A stretch of 64,000 nucleotides of DNA from DASSCW01 sp036556325 (GTDB lineage Bacteria > Chloroflexota > Limnocylindria > QHBO01). Below, in pieces: positions 8,447-16,476 of the stretch (the first letter of the stretch is position 1; each line of letters opens with the position of its first letter). The notes below the pieces were generated by a model that saw nothing but the letters and a program-made list of their open reading frames with translations, was not told where the DNA came from and made no database searches. The stretch lies in the NCBI GenBank assembly GCA_036556325.1, contig DATBJR010000048.1:1-64000 (forward strand). Direction: 5' to 3'. The position numbers and the translations under genes were made by a program.

Positions 8447-8797
8447 TCAGCCCGGGTTGTCCACCACGGGCCGGATCTCGAGGATGTCCGGCGCCGGCCA
8501 GCCGGAGACGAGGCGAATGGCGGCGTCCAGGTCCGGCACGTCGATGATCGCGTAGCCGCCCACGGCCTCCTTGCCCTCGATGAACGGCCCGTCGGTGACG
8601 GTTGTGCCGCCGTCGCGCGCGACGCGAACGGTGGTCGCGGTCTCGACCGGCTGGAGCTGGTGCCCATCCACGATTTCACCGGCCGCTGCGTGCTCGTTCC
8701 ACCACTCGGCGACCCGCCCGTACAGCGCCTGCTGGCCGTCGGCGTCCAGGTGGTCCCAGCCCTCTGCGGTGTTGGCGATGAGGACCATGTATTTCAT
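8447..8797 (-). CDS. YCII/DGPF-domain protein, partner of the ECF42 sigma factor
   Basis: A 116-residue YCII-related protein starting MKYMVLI, with the signature VTDGPFIEGKEAVGGYAIIDV at about residues 67-87. GGAGGT lies 9 bases before the ATG at 8797, which fixes the start; upstream in-frame codons lack such a site. DGPF proteins are almost always encoded next to ECF42 sigma factors and are likely regulon members. Their chemistry is unknown, although YCII folds are related to ferredoxin-like dimeric barrels with possible peroxidase or hydrolase activity. First gene of the operon. Confidence 0.9.
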   Translation of the reverse strand: MKYMVLIANTAEGWDHLDADGQQALYGRVAEWWNEHAAAGEIVDGHQLQPVETATTVRVARDGGTTVTDGPFIEGKEAVGGYAIIDVPDLDAAIRLVSGWPAPDILEIRPVVDNPG

Positions 8798-8848
8798 TGA
8801 CCGATACCTCCATGCGCGGCGTGGCCGCCCGGTCACGCTCATTCTGAC

Positions 8849-8875
8849 GACGATCTGCCGTCCGCGGAATCGACG
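8849..8875 (-). promoter_or_regulatory. Candidate ECF42-dependent promoter
   Basis: On the minus strand CGTCGA (8875-8870) is followed after 17 bases by CGTC (8852-8849), about 50 bases before the DGPF gene start. From memory, ECF42 promoters carry TGTCGA at -35 and a CGTC-like -10, so this site differs in one base. It would make the operon autoregulated. Inference. Confidence 0.45.
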
Positions 8876-8925
8876 CCGCCGCGCCATGGCGCATGGGTTG
8901 CCCGCCGGTCGGCGACAATGACGCC

Positions 8926-9921
8926 ATGCCCGAACGCGGTCGCCCTCCGTCCACGCTGTCCGTCGTCGTGGCGCTCGGGACGGTGTACGTGGTCTGGGGC
9001 TCCACCTACCTGGCGATTGCCTACGTCGTCGAGACGTTGCCGCCCCTGCTGGCCGCCGCCGCCCGCTTCCTGGTTGCCGGTGCGGCGCTCGTCGCCTTCG
9101 TCGCCGCGCGCGCGGCCTGGCTGCGATCGCGGGGCGGCACCAACCAGCCAGGCCTGCCGCGGCTGGTGGAGTGGCGGACGGCGGCCATCGTCGGGACGCT
9201 GCTGCTGCTGGGCGGCAACGGCCTCGTCTCCCTGGCCGAGCAGCGGATCCCCTCGGGCATCGCGGCGGTCATGATCGCCACGGTCCCGATCTGGATGAGC
9301 CTCTTCGAGGCGGTGCTCACCCGCCGCGCGCCCAGCCTGCTGGCGATCGGTGGCATCGCGTTCGGGCTCATCGGCGCAGTGATCCTGCTCCTGCCATCGG
9401 ATGGGCTGGACGCGCTCGACCCGCTGGGCGTCGGCCTGGTGGCGATCAGCGCCATGGCCTGGGCCACCGGCTCGCTCTACGCACGCCGCGGCCCGTTGCC
9501 CCGCAATGCCCTGCTGGGGACCGGCATGGAGCAGCTCGCCGGTGGGGTGGCGCTGGCCGTTGCCGGGCTGGCGATCGGGGAGCCGGGGCGGATGGACCTG
9601 GCACACGTCTCGGGCGCGTCACTGCTCGGGCTGGCGTACCTGGTGGTGTTCGGCTCGCTGGCCGCCTTCACCGCCTACGTCTGGCTGCTCAATCACGTCC
9701 CCGTCACGACGGTGGCCACCTACGCCTACGTCAACCCGGTCGTCGCCGTGGGCCTGGGGGTCCTGTTCCGCAGCGAACCCCTGACCCCACGCACCCTGGT
9801 GGCTGCGGCGCTGATCATCGGCGCCGTAGTGGCCATGGTCAGCGGCCGGCCGCGCGAGGCCGAGGAGACGGGCCCGGTGCCGGAGGCCGGCGGCCTCGAG
9901 CAGGCCGACGACGCGGCCTGA
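8926..9921 (+). CDS. EamA/DMT-family exporter (YedA-like)
   Basis: A 331-residue inner-membrane protein of about ten hydrophobic helices forming two EamA repeats. The first starts VVVALGTVYVVWGSTYLAI and the second lies around AISAMAWATGSLYARRGPL. WGSTYLAI and the later AYVNPVVAVGLG are typical of YedA-type drug/metabolite transporters, which export amino acids or other small molecules. The ATG at 8926 has GACAAT six bases upstream, like the leaderless starts nearby; an in-frame ATG at 8893 is possible but would lie before that hexamer. The stop overlaps the next gene by one base. Substrate unknown. Confidence 0.85.
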   Translation: MPERGRPPSTLSVVVALGTVYVVWGSTYLAIAYVVETLPPLLAAAARFLVAGAALVAFVAARAAWLRSRGGTNQPGLPRLVEWRTAAIVGTLLLLGGNGLVSLAEQRIPSGIAAVMIATVPIWMSLFEAVLTRRAPSLLAIGGIAFGLIGAVILLLPSDGLDALDPLGVGLVAISAMAWATGSLYARRGPLPRNALLGTGMEQLAGGVALAVAGLAIGEPGRMDLAHVSGASLLGLAYLVVFGSLAAFTAYVWLLNHVPVTTVATYAYVNPVVAVGLGVLFRSEPLTPRTLVAAALIIGAVVAMVSGRPREAEETGPVPEAGGLEQADDAA

Positions 9922-10208
9922 TGGAGGTCAGGGTCGATTGCCGCGCGACCGAGCGTGGCTGGCGCTGCAACGTGGGGGTCGGTACGGACCCGGCGGCAAC
10001 CGCGCACGCGGTCACGGTCAGCGGCGACACCCTGCGTGAGCTGGCGCCGACGGACGCCGATCCTGTCCGCCTGGTCACCGAGTCGTTCCACTTCCTGCTC
10101 GCGCACGAGCCGCGGGAATCGATCCTGCGCAGCTTCGACCTGCCGGTCATTGGCCGCTACTTCCCGGGGTGGGAGCGCGAGGTGCGGGCGCGGCTCGGCG
10201 AGCGCTGA
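9921..10208 (+). CDS. Small conserved-looking hypothetical protein
   Basis: A 95-residue soluble protein whose ATG shares an A with the TGA of the EamA gene (TGATG), so the two are translationally coupled. It begins MEVRVDCRATERGWRCNV, has a VTVSGDTLRELAP segment, and ends in a helical stretch (SILRSFDLPVIGRYFPGWEREV). The pattern of short strands followed by helices recalls small nucleic-acid-binding or partner proteins, but I do not recognise a family. No signal or membrane segment. Confidence 0.7.
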   Translation: MEVRVDCRATERGWRCNVGVGTDPAATAHAVTVSGDTLRELAPTDADPVRLVTESFHFLLAHEPRESILRSFDLPVIGRYFPGWEREVRARLGER

Positions 10209-10226
10209 GCTCGATGGCCGGCCGTA

Positions 10227-11867
10227 CTACCGGGGCGGGTCGAACTCCGAGTACTTGAAGATCCGCTCCAGGACGTAGCGCCCGTCGCCCTGCGGATCGG
10301 TGAGGCTGGCGCGCGCGTTCAGGTGCATGACGTAGGGTCGCATCCGGACATTGACCAGCGTCTTCCCGTTGAACGTCATGTCCAGGATGATGCCCTCGGA
10401 GGCCTCCTGCCACCAGTTCTGGCCGAACATGTAGTTGCCTGGACAGCTGAGCACGACGCTTGGCCCATTGGCCCGGTTGCGGACCAGCAGCGGCCCGGCC
10501 ACGTGGGTGCCCGAGCCGATGACATGGTCGCAGCCGGCCGCGTCGAACCACTTCAGCTGCTCCACCTGCAGCGGCCAGAGGTCGTCGTGGTACTCGGCGC
10601 CGCCCCACCACTGCGGGTCGCACAGCACGAGGTCGGCGCCGCCCTGTCGAGCCATGTGCACCGCCCGGAACACGTTGGAGCGGGTGATCCACGGCACGCC
10701 GGGCGTTCCACGCTCGGCCCGGGCCACGCCGCTGACGTCGTTCCAGGCGACGAGTGCGACCTTGAGGCCGGCGACCTCCAGGTAGGCCGGCTGCAGCGCC
10801 TGGTGGAGGTTCATGCCGAGGCCGGTCCGCGGGATGCCGTGCTTGTCCAGGATGCGCAGCGTCGATTCGATGCCGGCCACGCCGCGATCGCTCATGTGGT
10901 TGGCGGCCAGGTACACGGCATCCAGGCCGAGCTTGCGCTTCCACTGGACCACGACCGCTTCAGGCACGCTGAAGACCAGCGAGCCGCTGTAGTTCGCGCC
11001 CCAGATCGAATCGGCCTCGATGGGGCACTCGTGATCGGCGATGGCCAGGTCCGAGCGCTTCAGGACCGCGGGCGTCGCGCCGTCGTTGCCGGTTTCGGCC
11101 GTGGTGAGTGGGTAATACGGCCCGCCGTCTGGCGGATCGACCTGCGCGCCGCTCGTGTAGCGCGCGGTGCCGCCGTTGAATGCCCAGCTCCAGCCTTTGC
11201 CGAGCACCACTGCCTGCTCCGCTACGATGGGGCTCGAGCAGAGGCTGCCGATGTTGGTCAGTGTCCAGATCTGCGACGGGTCGTAGGCGAACCAGGCCGG
11301 GTCGAGCGAGTCGGCGCCATCCCCGCCCGGCGAGCCGATGAGCGGGTAGTCGAGCGCGCGCGACTTGCGATCGCCGAACAGGTCCGGCCCGAAGAGGCCG
11401 AATGGGCCGTCGCCGGCGATCGACAGGACCTTGGTCGCCGGCTCGACCAGTCCGGCCGGCAGCAGGGCCACGCGATCCTGGTGCTTCGCCAGGTAGTGGG
11501 CGATGTGATCAGCCGGCCGACAGGCGGCACCGGTGCTCATTGCCGGCTCCTTGACCGCGACGCCGCAGGGGATCACCAGCCGGCCGCGGCTGGCCAGCGA
11601 GGCGACTTCGTCCAGGCCGATGGTGGACTGCAGGTTGGTCATGCCGGTGACCACGGCCAGCGGGAATTCGGCTGGCACGCTGACCGGTTCACTGGCGGAG
11701 GCCGTTGGCGAGGGCTCCCCCGACGGGTTGCCGGCTGATGGTGTCTCGCCGGAGGATGCCGGTCCGGATGATGAAGGGCCAGGCGTCGGGCTCAGGCTGA
11801 GGCAGCCGGCCAGCAGCGACAGCAGGACGAGCAGGCTGGCCGCTCGTCTCACGGCGGTGATGCGCAC
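10227..11867 (-). CDS. CapA-family (poly-gamma-glutamate-synthesis-like) lipoprotein
   Basis: A 546-residue lipoprotein. The signal sequence ends in LLAGC (Cys near residue 21), followed by a Ser/Pro linker. The CapA/PGA_cap metallophosphatase-like core occupies the C-terminal half: ADHECPIEADS, VYLAANHMSDRGVAGIESTL, DKHGIPRTGLGMN, VALVAWNDV, and HVIGSGTHVAGPLLV near the end. CapA proteins act on the outer face in capsule or cell-wall polymer handling; no capB/C/E genes are present. The start is GTG at 11867 with TACGAT six bases upstream. It is divergent from a VanY-like carboxypeptidase, which supports an envelope role. Confidence 0.8.
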   Translation of the reverse strand: MRITAVRRAASLLVLLSLLAGCLSLSPTPGPSSSGPASSGETPSAGNPSGEPSPTASASEPVSVPAEFPLAVVTGMTNLQSTIGLDEVASLASRGRLVIPCGVAVKEPAMSTGAACRPADHIAHYLAKHQDRVALLPAGLVEPATKVLSIAGDGPFGLFGPDLFGDRKSRALDYPLIGSPGGDGADSLDPAWFAYDPSQIWTLTNIGSLCSSPIVAEQAVVLGKGWSWAFNGGTARYTSGAQVDPPDGGPYYPLTTAETGNDGATPAVLKRSDLAIADHECPIEADSIWGANYSGSLVFSVPEAVVVQWKRKLGLDAVYLAANHMSDRGVAGIESTLRILDKHGIPRTGLGMNLHQALQPAYLEVAGLKVALVAWNDVSGVARAERGTPGVPWITRSNVFRAVHMARQGGADLVLCDPQWWGGAEYHDDLWPLQVEQLKWFDAAGCDHVIGSGTHVAGPLLVRNRANGPSVVLSCPGNYMFGQNWWQEASEGIILDMTFNGKTLVNVRMRPYVMHLNARASLTDPQGDGRYVLERIFKYSEFDPPR

Positions 11868-11873
11868 GGCGCT

Positions 11874-11879
11874 ATCGTA
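11874..11879 (-). promoter_or_regulatory. Putative -10 box of the CapA-like gene
   Basis: TACGAT on the minus strand six bases before the GTG at 11867, the leaderless arrangement seen elsewhere in the window. Confidence 0.45.
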
Positions 11880-11912
11880 GGTGCCGCAGCCGGGCAGGGT
11901 GGTGGAGTTGGC

Positions 11913-12944
11913 GTGATTCGTCCGACACGGAGAGGTGGCGTGCTCGCGTCACGGCTGCTGCGCGCCCCGCTGGGCGCCCTCGTCGTGGCCGTCGGGCTGC
12001 TCGGTGGCTCATGGATGACCCCGAATGCGGCAACGGCGCTCGGGCCGGTGCCCGCCTGCCGCCTGGCCAATTTCCTGACCGTCCCGCGGGACTATGACCA
12101 TTGGAGCACGACCCTGGTCGACTGGCTCTTGCGCGTGCCGCGCAACTACAGGCCCCCGGACCTGGTGCCGGTGTCTGAGGCGGGCATCGCCGGCCCCGGC
12201 GTCATCCGCGCCGTGGCGATCGACGATTTGCGCGCCCTGGCCGAGGCGGCCGCCGCCAACGGGACGCCGATCTCGGTCAACAGCCCGTATCGCAGCTACG
12301 CCGACCAGGTGGCGAGCTTCAACGGCTGGGTGGGCGTCGACGGCTATGACGACGCGATCACCTACTCGCAGCGTCCCGGCCACTCCGAGCATCAGCTGGG
12401 CTTGACCATCGACTTCCAGACGCTCAACGGTGGCAGCGCGCTGCAGGGCGACTGGGCGACGACGCCGACCGGTGCGTGGATGGAGGCGAACGCCTGGAAG
12501 TACGGCTGGGTGATGAGCTACCCCAAGGCGCCGAATGGTGCGCTGTTCTCGGAGGCGACCTGCTTCCACTACGAGCCGTGGCACTACCGCTACCTGGGGC
12601 GCGACATCGCGCGCAAGGTGCATCGCTCGGGCCTGACCATCCGGGAGTATTTGTGGAAGCACTTCACCATGGTCGACCCGGTGACCGGCGAGGCCCTCGC
12701 CACACCGACGCCCACGCCAATCGCGACGCCGGCGGCGACTCCCACGCCCACGGCACCGGCCACGACCAGTGACGGGTCGCCATCGTCGAGCGCCGCGGTC
12801 GTGACTCCGTCACCTTCCGCGTCCTCTTCGGGTGGCGGGGGAGCCGGGATCGACCCCCTCATCCTGGTGGGGGCGGTGGCCGCCGTGGTGGTGCTGGCAT
12901 CCCTTGCCGTTGCCGCCGGCAGGCGGCGTGGCTCGCCGGCCTAG
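11913..12944 (+). CDS. D-alanyl-D-alanine carboxypeptidase, VanY/M15B family, wall-anchored
   Basis: A 343-residue secreted enzyme with an N-terminal signal peptide (residues 10-35). The M15B catalytic domain has SPYRSYADQ, GHSEHQLGLTIDF (the SxHxxGxAxD zinc motif) and YEPWHYRYLG (catalytic Glu and third zinc His). A Thr/Pro/Ser-rich linker, one C-terminal transmembrane helix and RRR follow, so the enzyme faces outward. It trims the terminal D-Ala of peptidoglycan stem peptides. GTG at 11913 has GGAG five bases upstream. The stop codon is centred in a 16-bp perfect palindrome. It diverges from the CapA-like gene. Confidence 0.9.
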   Translation: MIRPTRRGGVLASRLLRAPLGALVVAVGLLGGSWMTPNAATALGPVPACRLANFLTVPRDYDHWSTTLVDWLLRVPRNYRPPDLVPVSEAGIAGPGVIRAVAIDDLRALAEAAAANGTPISVNSPYRSYADQVASFNGWVGVDGYDDAITYSQRPGHSEHQLGLTIDFQTLNGGSALQGDWATTPTGAWMEANAWKYGWVMSYPKAPNGALFSEATCFHYEPWHYRYLGRDIARKVHRSGLTIREYLWKHFTMVDPVTGEALATPTPTPIATPAATPTPTAPATTSDGSPSSSAAVVTPSPSASSSGGGGAGIDPLILVGAVAAVVVLASLAVAAGRRRGSPA

Positions 12945-12950
12945 GCCGGC
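12935..12950. repeat. 16-bp perfect palindrome at a stop codon
   Basis: GCCGGCCTAGGCCGGC is fully self-complementary and contains the TAG stop of the carboxypeptidase gene. There is no loop or T-run, so it is not a normal terminator. It may be chance in GC-rich DNA or a protein-binding site upstream of the oxidoreductase operon. Confidence 0.3.
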
Positions 12951-12967
12951 CACCGGGCGCATCGGTC

Positions 12968-12973
12968 TACAAT
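12968..12973 (+). promoter_or_regulatory. Putative -10 box of the 2-oxoacid oxidoreductase operon
   Basis: TACAAT nine bases before the ATG at 12983, with no ribosome site between them, suggests a leaderless operon transcript. No clear -35. Confidence 0.45.
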
Positions 12974-12982
12974 CGTCGGCCC

Positions 12983-13288
12983 ATGACCGAACCCCGCGAG
13001 GCTGTCCGGACGTCCGCCGCCATCGGCTTCGGACGCGGCATTTCGGAAGACCATAAGGACGGGATCCGCTGGGTCGACTACGCCAACATCAGCTGGAACC
13101 CGGTCTTCTGCAAGCGCTGCGACATCTGCGTCGACATCTGCCCCAAGGACACGCTGGTGCTGCGCAACGACGCCATCATCGAGGAGGAGAACTGCATCCT
13201 CTGTGGCCTCTGCGAGCGGTACTGCCCGGACCTGGCGATCGAGATGATCCCGGCCGCGGTGGCCGCGCACGAGGCGAAGGCCGAGTAG
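12983..13288 (+). CDS. korD: 2-oxoacid:ferredoxin oxidoreductase, delta (2x[4Fe-4S] ferredoxin) subunit
   Basis: A 101-residue ferredoxin-type subunit with two four-cysteine motifs: CKRCDICVDICP and CILCGLCERYCP, each able to hold a [4Fe-4S] cluster. It passes electrons from the thiamine-diphosphate catalytic subunits to external ferredoxin. It is the first gene of a tightly spaced delta-alpha-beta-gamma operon (7-base gap, then 1- and 4-base overlaps). The complex oxidatively decarboxylates a 2-oxoacid (2-oxoglutarate, pyruvate or branched-chain) with CoA, or runs in reverse. Which substrate cannot be read from this subunit. Confidence 0.88.
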   Translation: MTEPREAVRTSAAIGFGRGISEDHKDGIRWVDYANISWNPVFCKRCDICVDICPKDTLVLRNDAIIEEENCILCGLCERYCPDLAIEMIPAAVAAHEAKAE

Positions 13289-13295
13289 GCCCACC

Positions 13296-14435
13296 ATGAC
13301 CCGACGGCTGACGCAGGGGAACGAGGCCGTGTTCCGCGGCGCGGTGGCCGCGGGCGCGGACTACTACGCCGGATATCCCATCAGCCCCTCCACCGAGATC
13401 CTGAACATCGCGTCCGGCTGGGCCGCCGAGCATCCAGAGTTCCGCTTCCTGCAGGCCGAGGACGAGATCGCCAGCGCGAACGCCATCATCGGCGCCTCGC
13501 TGGCCGGCGCGAAGTCGTTCACCGCCACCTCCGGGCCGGGGTTCAGCCTGATGCAGGAGGCGGTGGGCTACGCGCAGAAGGTCGGGGTGGCGTGCGTCTT
13601 CGTGAACGTGCAGCGCGTCGGCCCGGCGACTGGCATGCCCACCATGCCCGGGCAGGGGGACATCATGCAGGTGCGCTACGGCAGCACCGGGGATTACACC
13701 CCCATCGCCTTCTACCCCAATGGCGTGGAGGAGGCGTTCCGCGTCGCGATCCACGCCTTCAACGCGGCCGAGGAATCACGCAGCCCGGTCGTCATCCTGT
13801 CGGACACGTTCATCGCGCACCTCAACGAGGTCGTGGACCTGGAGGAGCTCGCCGCACAGGCGACGGTCGTGGAGCGGACGACCGCGCCCCTTGGCAGGCA
13901 CGCGCCGGGCAGCCCGCGCTTCTTCGCCGGCGTGCTGATGTACGAGTCCGGGCCGAACGTCGGCGAGCCGGCCACGGCCGATGCCGATGAATACCTGCGC
14001 CAGTTCTACGCCGCCAAGCACCGCCACCTCGAGGTGGCCGAGCGCTACGCGCTCTACGAGCACGGCTGGAACGTGGACGCGCCGGTGCTGGTCATCTGCT
14101 ACGGGATCGTCAGCCGCGTGGCGGCGCCGCTCGCGCCGGACTACGCCCTGTTCCGGCCGATCCGCATCCACCCGGTGCTGGGCGACGAGCTGCGGGCGAT
14201 TGCCGACCGCTATGAGCAGATCGTGTGCATCGAGGCCAACGACGGCCAGTACGCCGACCTTTCGTCGCTGGCGCTGGGTCGCGAGGTGAAGCGCGTGCCG
14301 CTGCTCGGTGGCCGCATTTCGCTGGAGGCCGTCCGCGACGGACTGGAGCGGGTGCTGTCCGGCGGTCCCGGCGAGCCGCCCATCCCGCCCGAGCCGACCG
14401 AGGCTCGGCCGCGATCACCGCTGGGCGTCGGCTGA
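13296..14435 (+). CDS. korA: 2-oxoacid:ferredoxin oxidoreductase, alpha subunit
   Basis: A 379-residue alpha subunit. It starts with the pyrimidine-binding domain of the thiamine enzyme: GNEAVFRGAVAAGADYYAG, then YPISPSTEIL, EDEIASANAIIGASLAGAKS and TATSGPGFSLMQEA. A C-terminal transketolase-like domain follows (VLVICYGIVSRVAAP). The lengths and motifs fit the KorA type of 2-oxoglutarate or related 2-oxoacid oxidoreductases, with separate alpha, beta and gamma chains, rather than the fused pyruvate enzyme. Its TGA overlaps the ATG of the beta gene by one base. The symbol is given on family resemblance; substrate specificity is not proven. Confidence 0.9.
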   Translation: MTRRLTQGNEAVFRGAVAAGADYYAGYPISPSTEILNIASGWAAEHPEFRFLQAEDEIASANAIIGASLAGAKSFTATSGPGFSLMQEAVGYAQKVGVACVFVNVQRVGPATGMPTMPGQGDIMQVRYGSTGDYTPIAFYPNGVEEAFRVAIHAFNAAEESRSPVVILSDTFIAHLNEVVDLEELAAQATVVERTTAPLGRHAPGSPRFFAGVLMYESGPNVGEPATADADEYLRQFYAAKHRHLEVAERYALYEHGWNVDAPVLVICYGIVSRVAAPLAPDYALFRPIRIHPVLGDELRAIADRYEQIVCIEANDGQYADLSSLALGREVKRVPLLGGRISLEAVRDGLERVLSGGPGEPPIPPEPTEARPRSPLGVG

Positions 14436-15853
14436 TGCCCGAGGCGCCCATGGCCGAGCTCGGTTACAAGGAGCACCTCAAGCTCGAGCTGTTCCCCACC
14501 ATCTGGTGCCCCGGCTGCGGGATCGGCACCATCATGCTGCAGCTGGCCATGGTCCTGGACGAGATGGGCCTGGACGAGACGAACACGGTGATCGTGACCG
14601 GCATCGGCTGCACCGGCCGGATGGGCGGCTACATGAAGTACGAGTCGGTCTACACCCTGCACGGCCGCACGCTGCCGGTGGCCGAGGCGATCAAGACGGT
14701 GCGGCCGGAGATGAACGTCATCGTGGTGGCGGGGGACGGGGATACCGCCAGCATCGGCGGCAACCACCTGATCCACGCCATCCGGCGCAACGCGCACCTC
14801 ACCGTGCTGTGCAACAACAACGAGATCTACGGGCTGACCGGCGGCCAGACCGGACCCACCACCCCGACCGGCACGAAGACGCTGTCCTCGCCGGCCGGGA
14901 ATCCGAACACGCCCATCAACCTGCAGGGCCTGGTGCGCTCCTCGCCGCACTCGCTGTACGCCAAGACGACGGTCTACCACCAGCTCCACATGCGGAATGT
15001 GATCCGCGAGGCGATCGAGCATCCGGGCTTCGCGTTCGTCGACATCACCAGCCAGTGCATCGAGAACAACGGCCGGCGGATCGGCTTCGCCAGCGCGAAC
15101 GACATGCTCACCTTCTACCGCAAGACCTACAAGCGGGCGGCGAAGGATGCCGAGCGGCTGAACCCGTTCGAGATCGGGATCCTCTATCCCCAGGCCGATG
15201 GCGCCGCCTCCACCAACGGCAACGGTGCGTCGCTGACGGCGGTTCCCGAGCGCCCGGAGTCCCTGCCGGCCCAGCCCTCGGGCCCGATGACATCCACCGC
15301 CGAGCCCGCGGCGGTCAAGCCTGCCGCAGCCGGCGATGATGAGAAGGCGCGCAGGCGGGCCGAGTCCCAGGAGCGCGCGGCGCTGATGGCCCAGCTGCCC
15401 GCCGACGTGAAGCTGCGGATCGCGCGGAAGGAGCTGACGCTCGTGGACGCGCTGACGGCGGCGGGGCTGGAGGTGCCCGAATTCCTGCGGACCGGGGCCA
15501 GCGCCCCGCCTGGCGCACCGGTCGCGGCTGGGGAGGTCGAGATCAGCGCCAGCGGCGTCGACCCCGGCACCGAGGCCCAGCCGACCGAGCTCGACGCGCA
15601 GAAGGCCGAGGCGGTCGCCGAGGGGCGGGGCCTGGTGGGCGGAGCGCCGGGTGGCGATCCACAGCCGGCAGCACCGCGCACCTTCGAGGATGCCGCGCCG
15701 CCGATGGATGCGGCCGACGCGCGCAAGGCTGAGGCGCAGCGCAAGCTGGCGCTGATGGCGAAGCTGCCTGCCGATCTGAAGCTGCGGGTGGCCAAACGGG
15801 AGCTGACCCTGGAGGAGGCGCTGCGCGAGGCCGGCGTGGAGCCCGAGGCGTGA
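14435..15853 (+). CDS. korB: 2-oxoacid:ferredoxin oxidoreductase, beta subunit with duplicated C-terminal extension
   Basis: A 472-residue beta subunit; ordinary KorB proteins are about 280-300 residues. Residues 1-255 are the normal thiamine-diphosphate-binding part: TIWCPGCGIGTIM, TGIGCTGRMGGYM, HGRTLPVAEAIK, VVAGDGDTASIGGNHLIHA and NNNEIYGLTGGQTGPTTP. From about residue 255 a Pro/Ala-rich linker leads to a 43-residue helical module at 304-346. After another 80-residue linker comes a second copy at 427-469 (25 of 43 positions identical), three residues before the stop. Both contain LPAD-KLR and ELTL--AL--AG. The tail's role is unknown. The gene overlaps its neighbours by 1 and 4 bases. Confidence 0.92.
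   Translation: MPEAPMAELGYKEHLKLELFPTIWCPGCGIGTIMLQLAMVLDEMGLDETNTVIVTGIGCTGRMGGYMKYESVYTLHGRTLPVAEAIKTVRPEMNVIVVAGDGDTASIGGNHLIHAIRRNAHLTVLCNNNEIYGLTGGQTGPTTPTGTKTLSSPAGNPNTPINLQGLVRSSPHSLYAKTTVYHQLHMRNVIREAIEHPGFAFVDITSQCIENNGRRIGFASANDMLTFYRKTYKRAAKDAERLNPFEIGILYPQADGAASTNGNGASLTAVPERPESLPAQPSGPMTSTAEPAAVKPAAAGDDEKARRRAESQERAALMAQLPADVKLRIARKELTLVDALTAAGLEVPEFLRTGASAPPGAPVAAGEVEISASGVDPGTEAQPTELDAQKAEAVAEGRGLVGGAPGGDPQPAAPRTFEDAAPPMDAADARKAEAQRKLALMAKLPADLKLRVAKRELTLEEALREAGVEPEA
15344..15472 (+). repeat. KorB tail module, copy 1
   Basis: Encodes residues 304-346 of the beta subunit, including ALMAQLPADVKLRIARKELT and DALTAAGLE. It aligns without gaps to copy 2 at 15713-15841 with 25 of 43 residues identical. 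Confidence 0.8.
15713..15841 (+). repeat. KorB tail module, copy 2
   Basis: Encodes residues 427-469, including ALMAKLPADLKLRVAKRELT and EALREAGVE, ending three residues before the beta-subunit stop. The copies differ mostly by conservative changes, as expected for an old internal duplication. Confidence 0.8.
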
Positions 15854-16476
15854 CCACCGCGATCGCCCTGGATGGGGTCGGCGGGCAGGGCGTGCGGGTC
15901 ATCGCCGGCGTGCTCGGCGCCCTGCTGGCGCGGATGGGCAAGCAGGTGACCGTCCTGTTCGACTACGACTCCAGCGTTCGCGGCTCGATGTCCGACGCCT
16001 TCGTCATCTTCGACGACGTCCCGATCGCCAACCCGGTGGTCGAGGAGGCGGACATCATGCTGAAGCTGGCCGACAAGGGCCACCTGCGCATCCACGGCCG
16101 CAAGGTGGTCACCGACCTGGGCCTCAACGTGCCGGGCGCCGAGGAGATCCCCTTCGCCTCGCTGGGCAGCGAGCATTTCGGCAAGGAGCTGTTCGGCAAC
16201 ATGATCGCGCTCGGCCGGCTGCTGCGGCTCGCCCGGATCGAGTTCGACGAGCCTGCCATCCGCGACTCGCTGCCGCGGCGCTTCCAGGACGAGAACGTGG
16301 CCGCCGTGCGCTTCGGCTACGAGCTGAGCGACGAGGACATCGCGCGCCTGGCCGCCGCGGCTCCGCCCAGCCGGTTCGAGATGAACGACGCCGCCACCTC
16401 GCCGTTCCACCGCGAGACCGGAATCGCCACCGGCGGCCAGATGGCGGTGGCCACCGAGCCGGGCGAATCGGGCTAG
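15850..16476 (+). CDS. korC: 2-oxoacid:ferredoxin oxidoreductase, gamma subunit
   Basis: A 208-residue gamma chain (POR gamma domain): ALDGVGGQGVRVIAGVLGALLARMGKQVTV near the start, FDYDSSVRGSMSDAFVIF, and NPVVEEADIMLKL. It starts at a GTG overlapping the beta stop by four bases (GTGA). A roughly 40-residue C-terminal stretch after LSDEDIARLAAAAPPS ends in a Gly/Glu-rich tail. It completes the four-subunit enzyme. Its TAG stop lies in the same CTAG tetranucleotide as the stop of the convergent DapA-family gene. Confidence 0.9.
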   Translation: MTTAIALDGVGGQGVRVIAGVLGALLARMGKQVTVLFDYDSSVRGSMSDAFVIFDDVPIANPVVEEADIMLKLADKGHLRIHGRKVVTDLGLNVPGAEEIPFASLGSEHFGKELFGNMIALGRLLRLARIEFDEPAIRDSLPRRFQDENVAAVRFGYELSDEDIARLAAAAPPSRFEMNDAATSPFHRETGIATGGQMAVATEPGESG

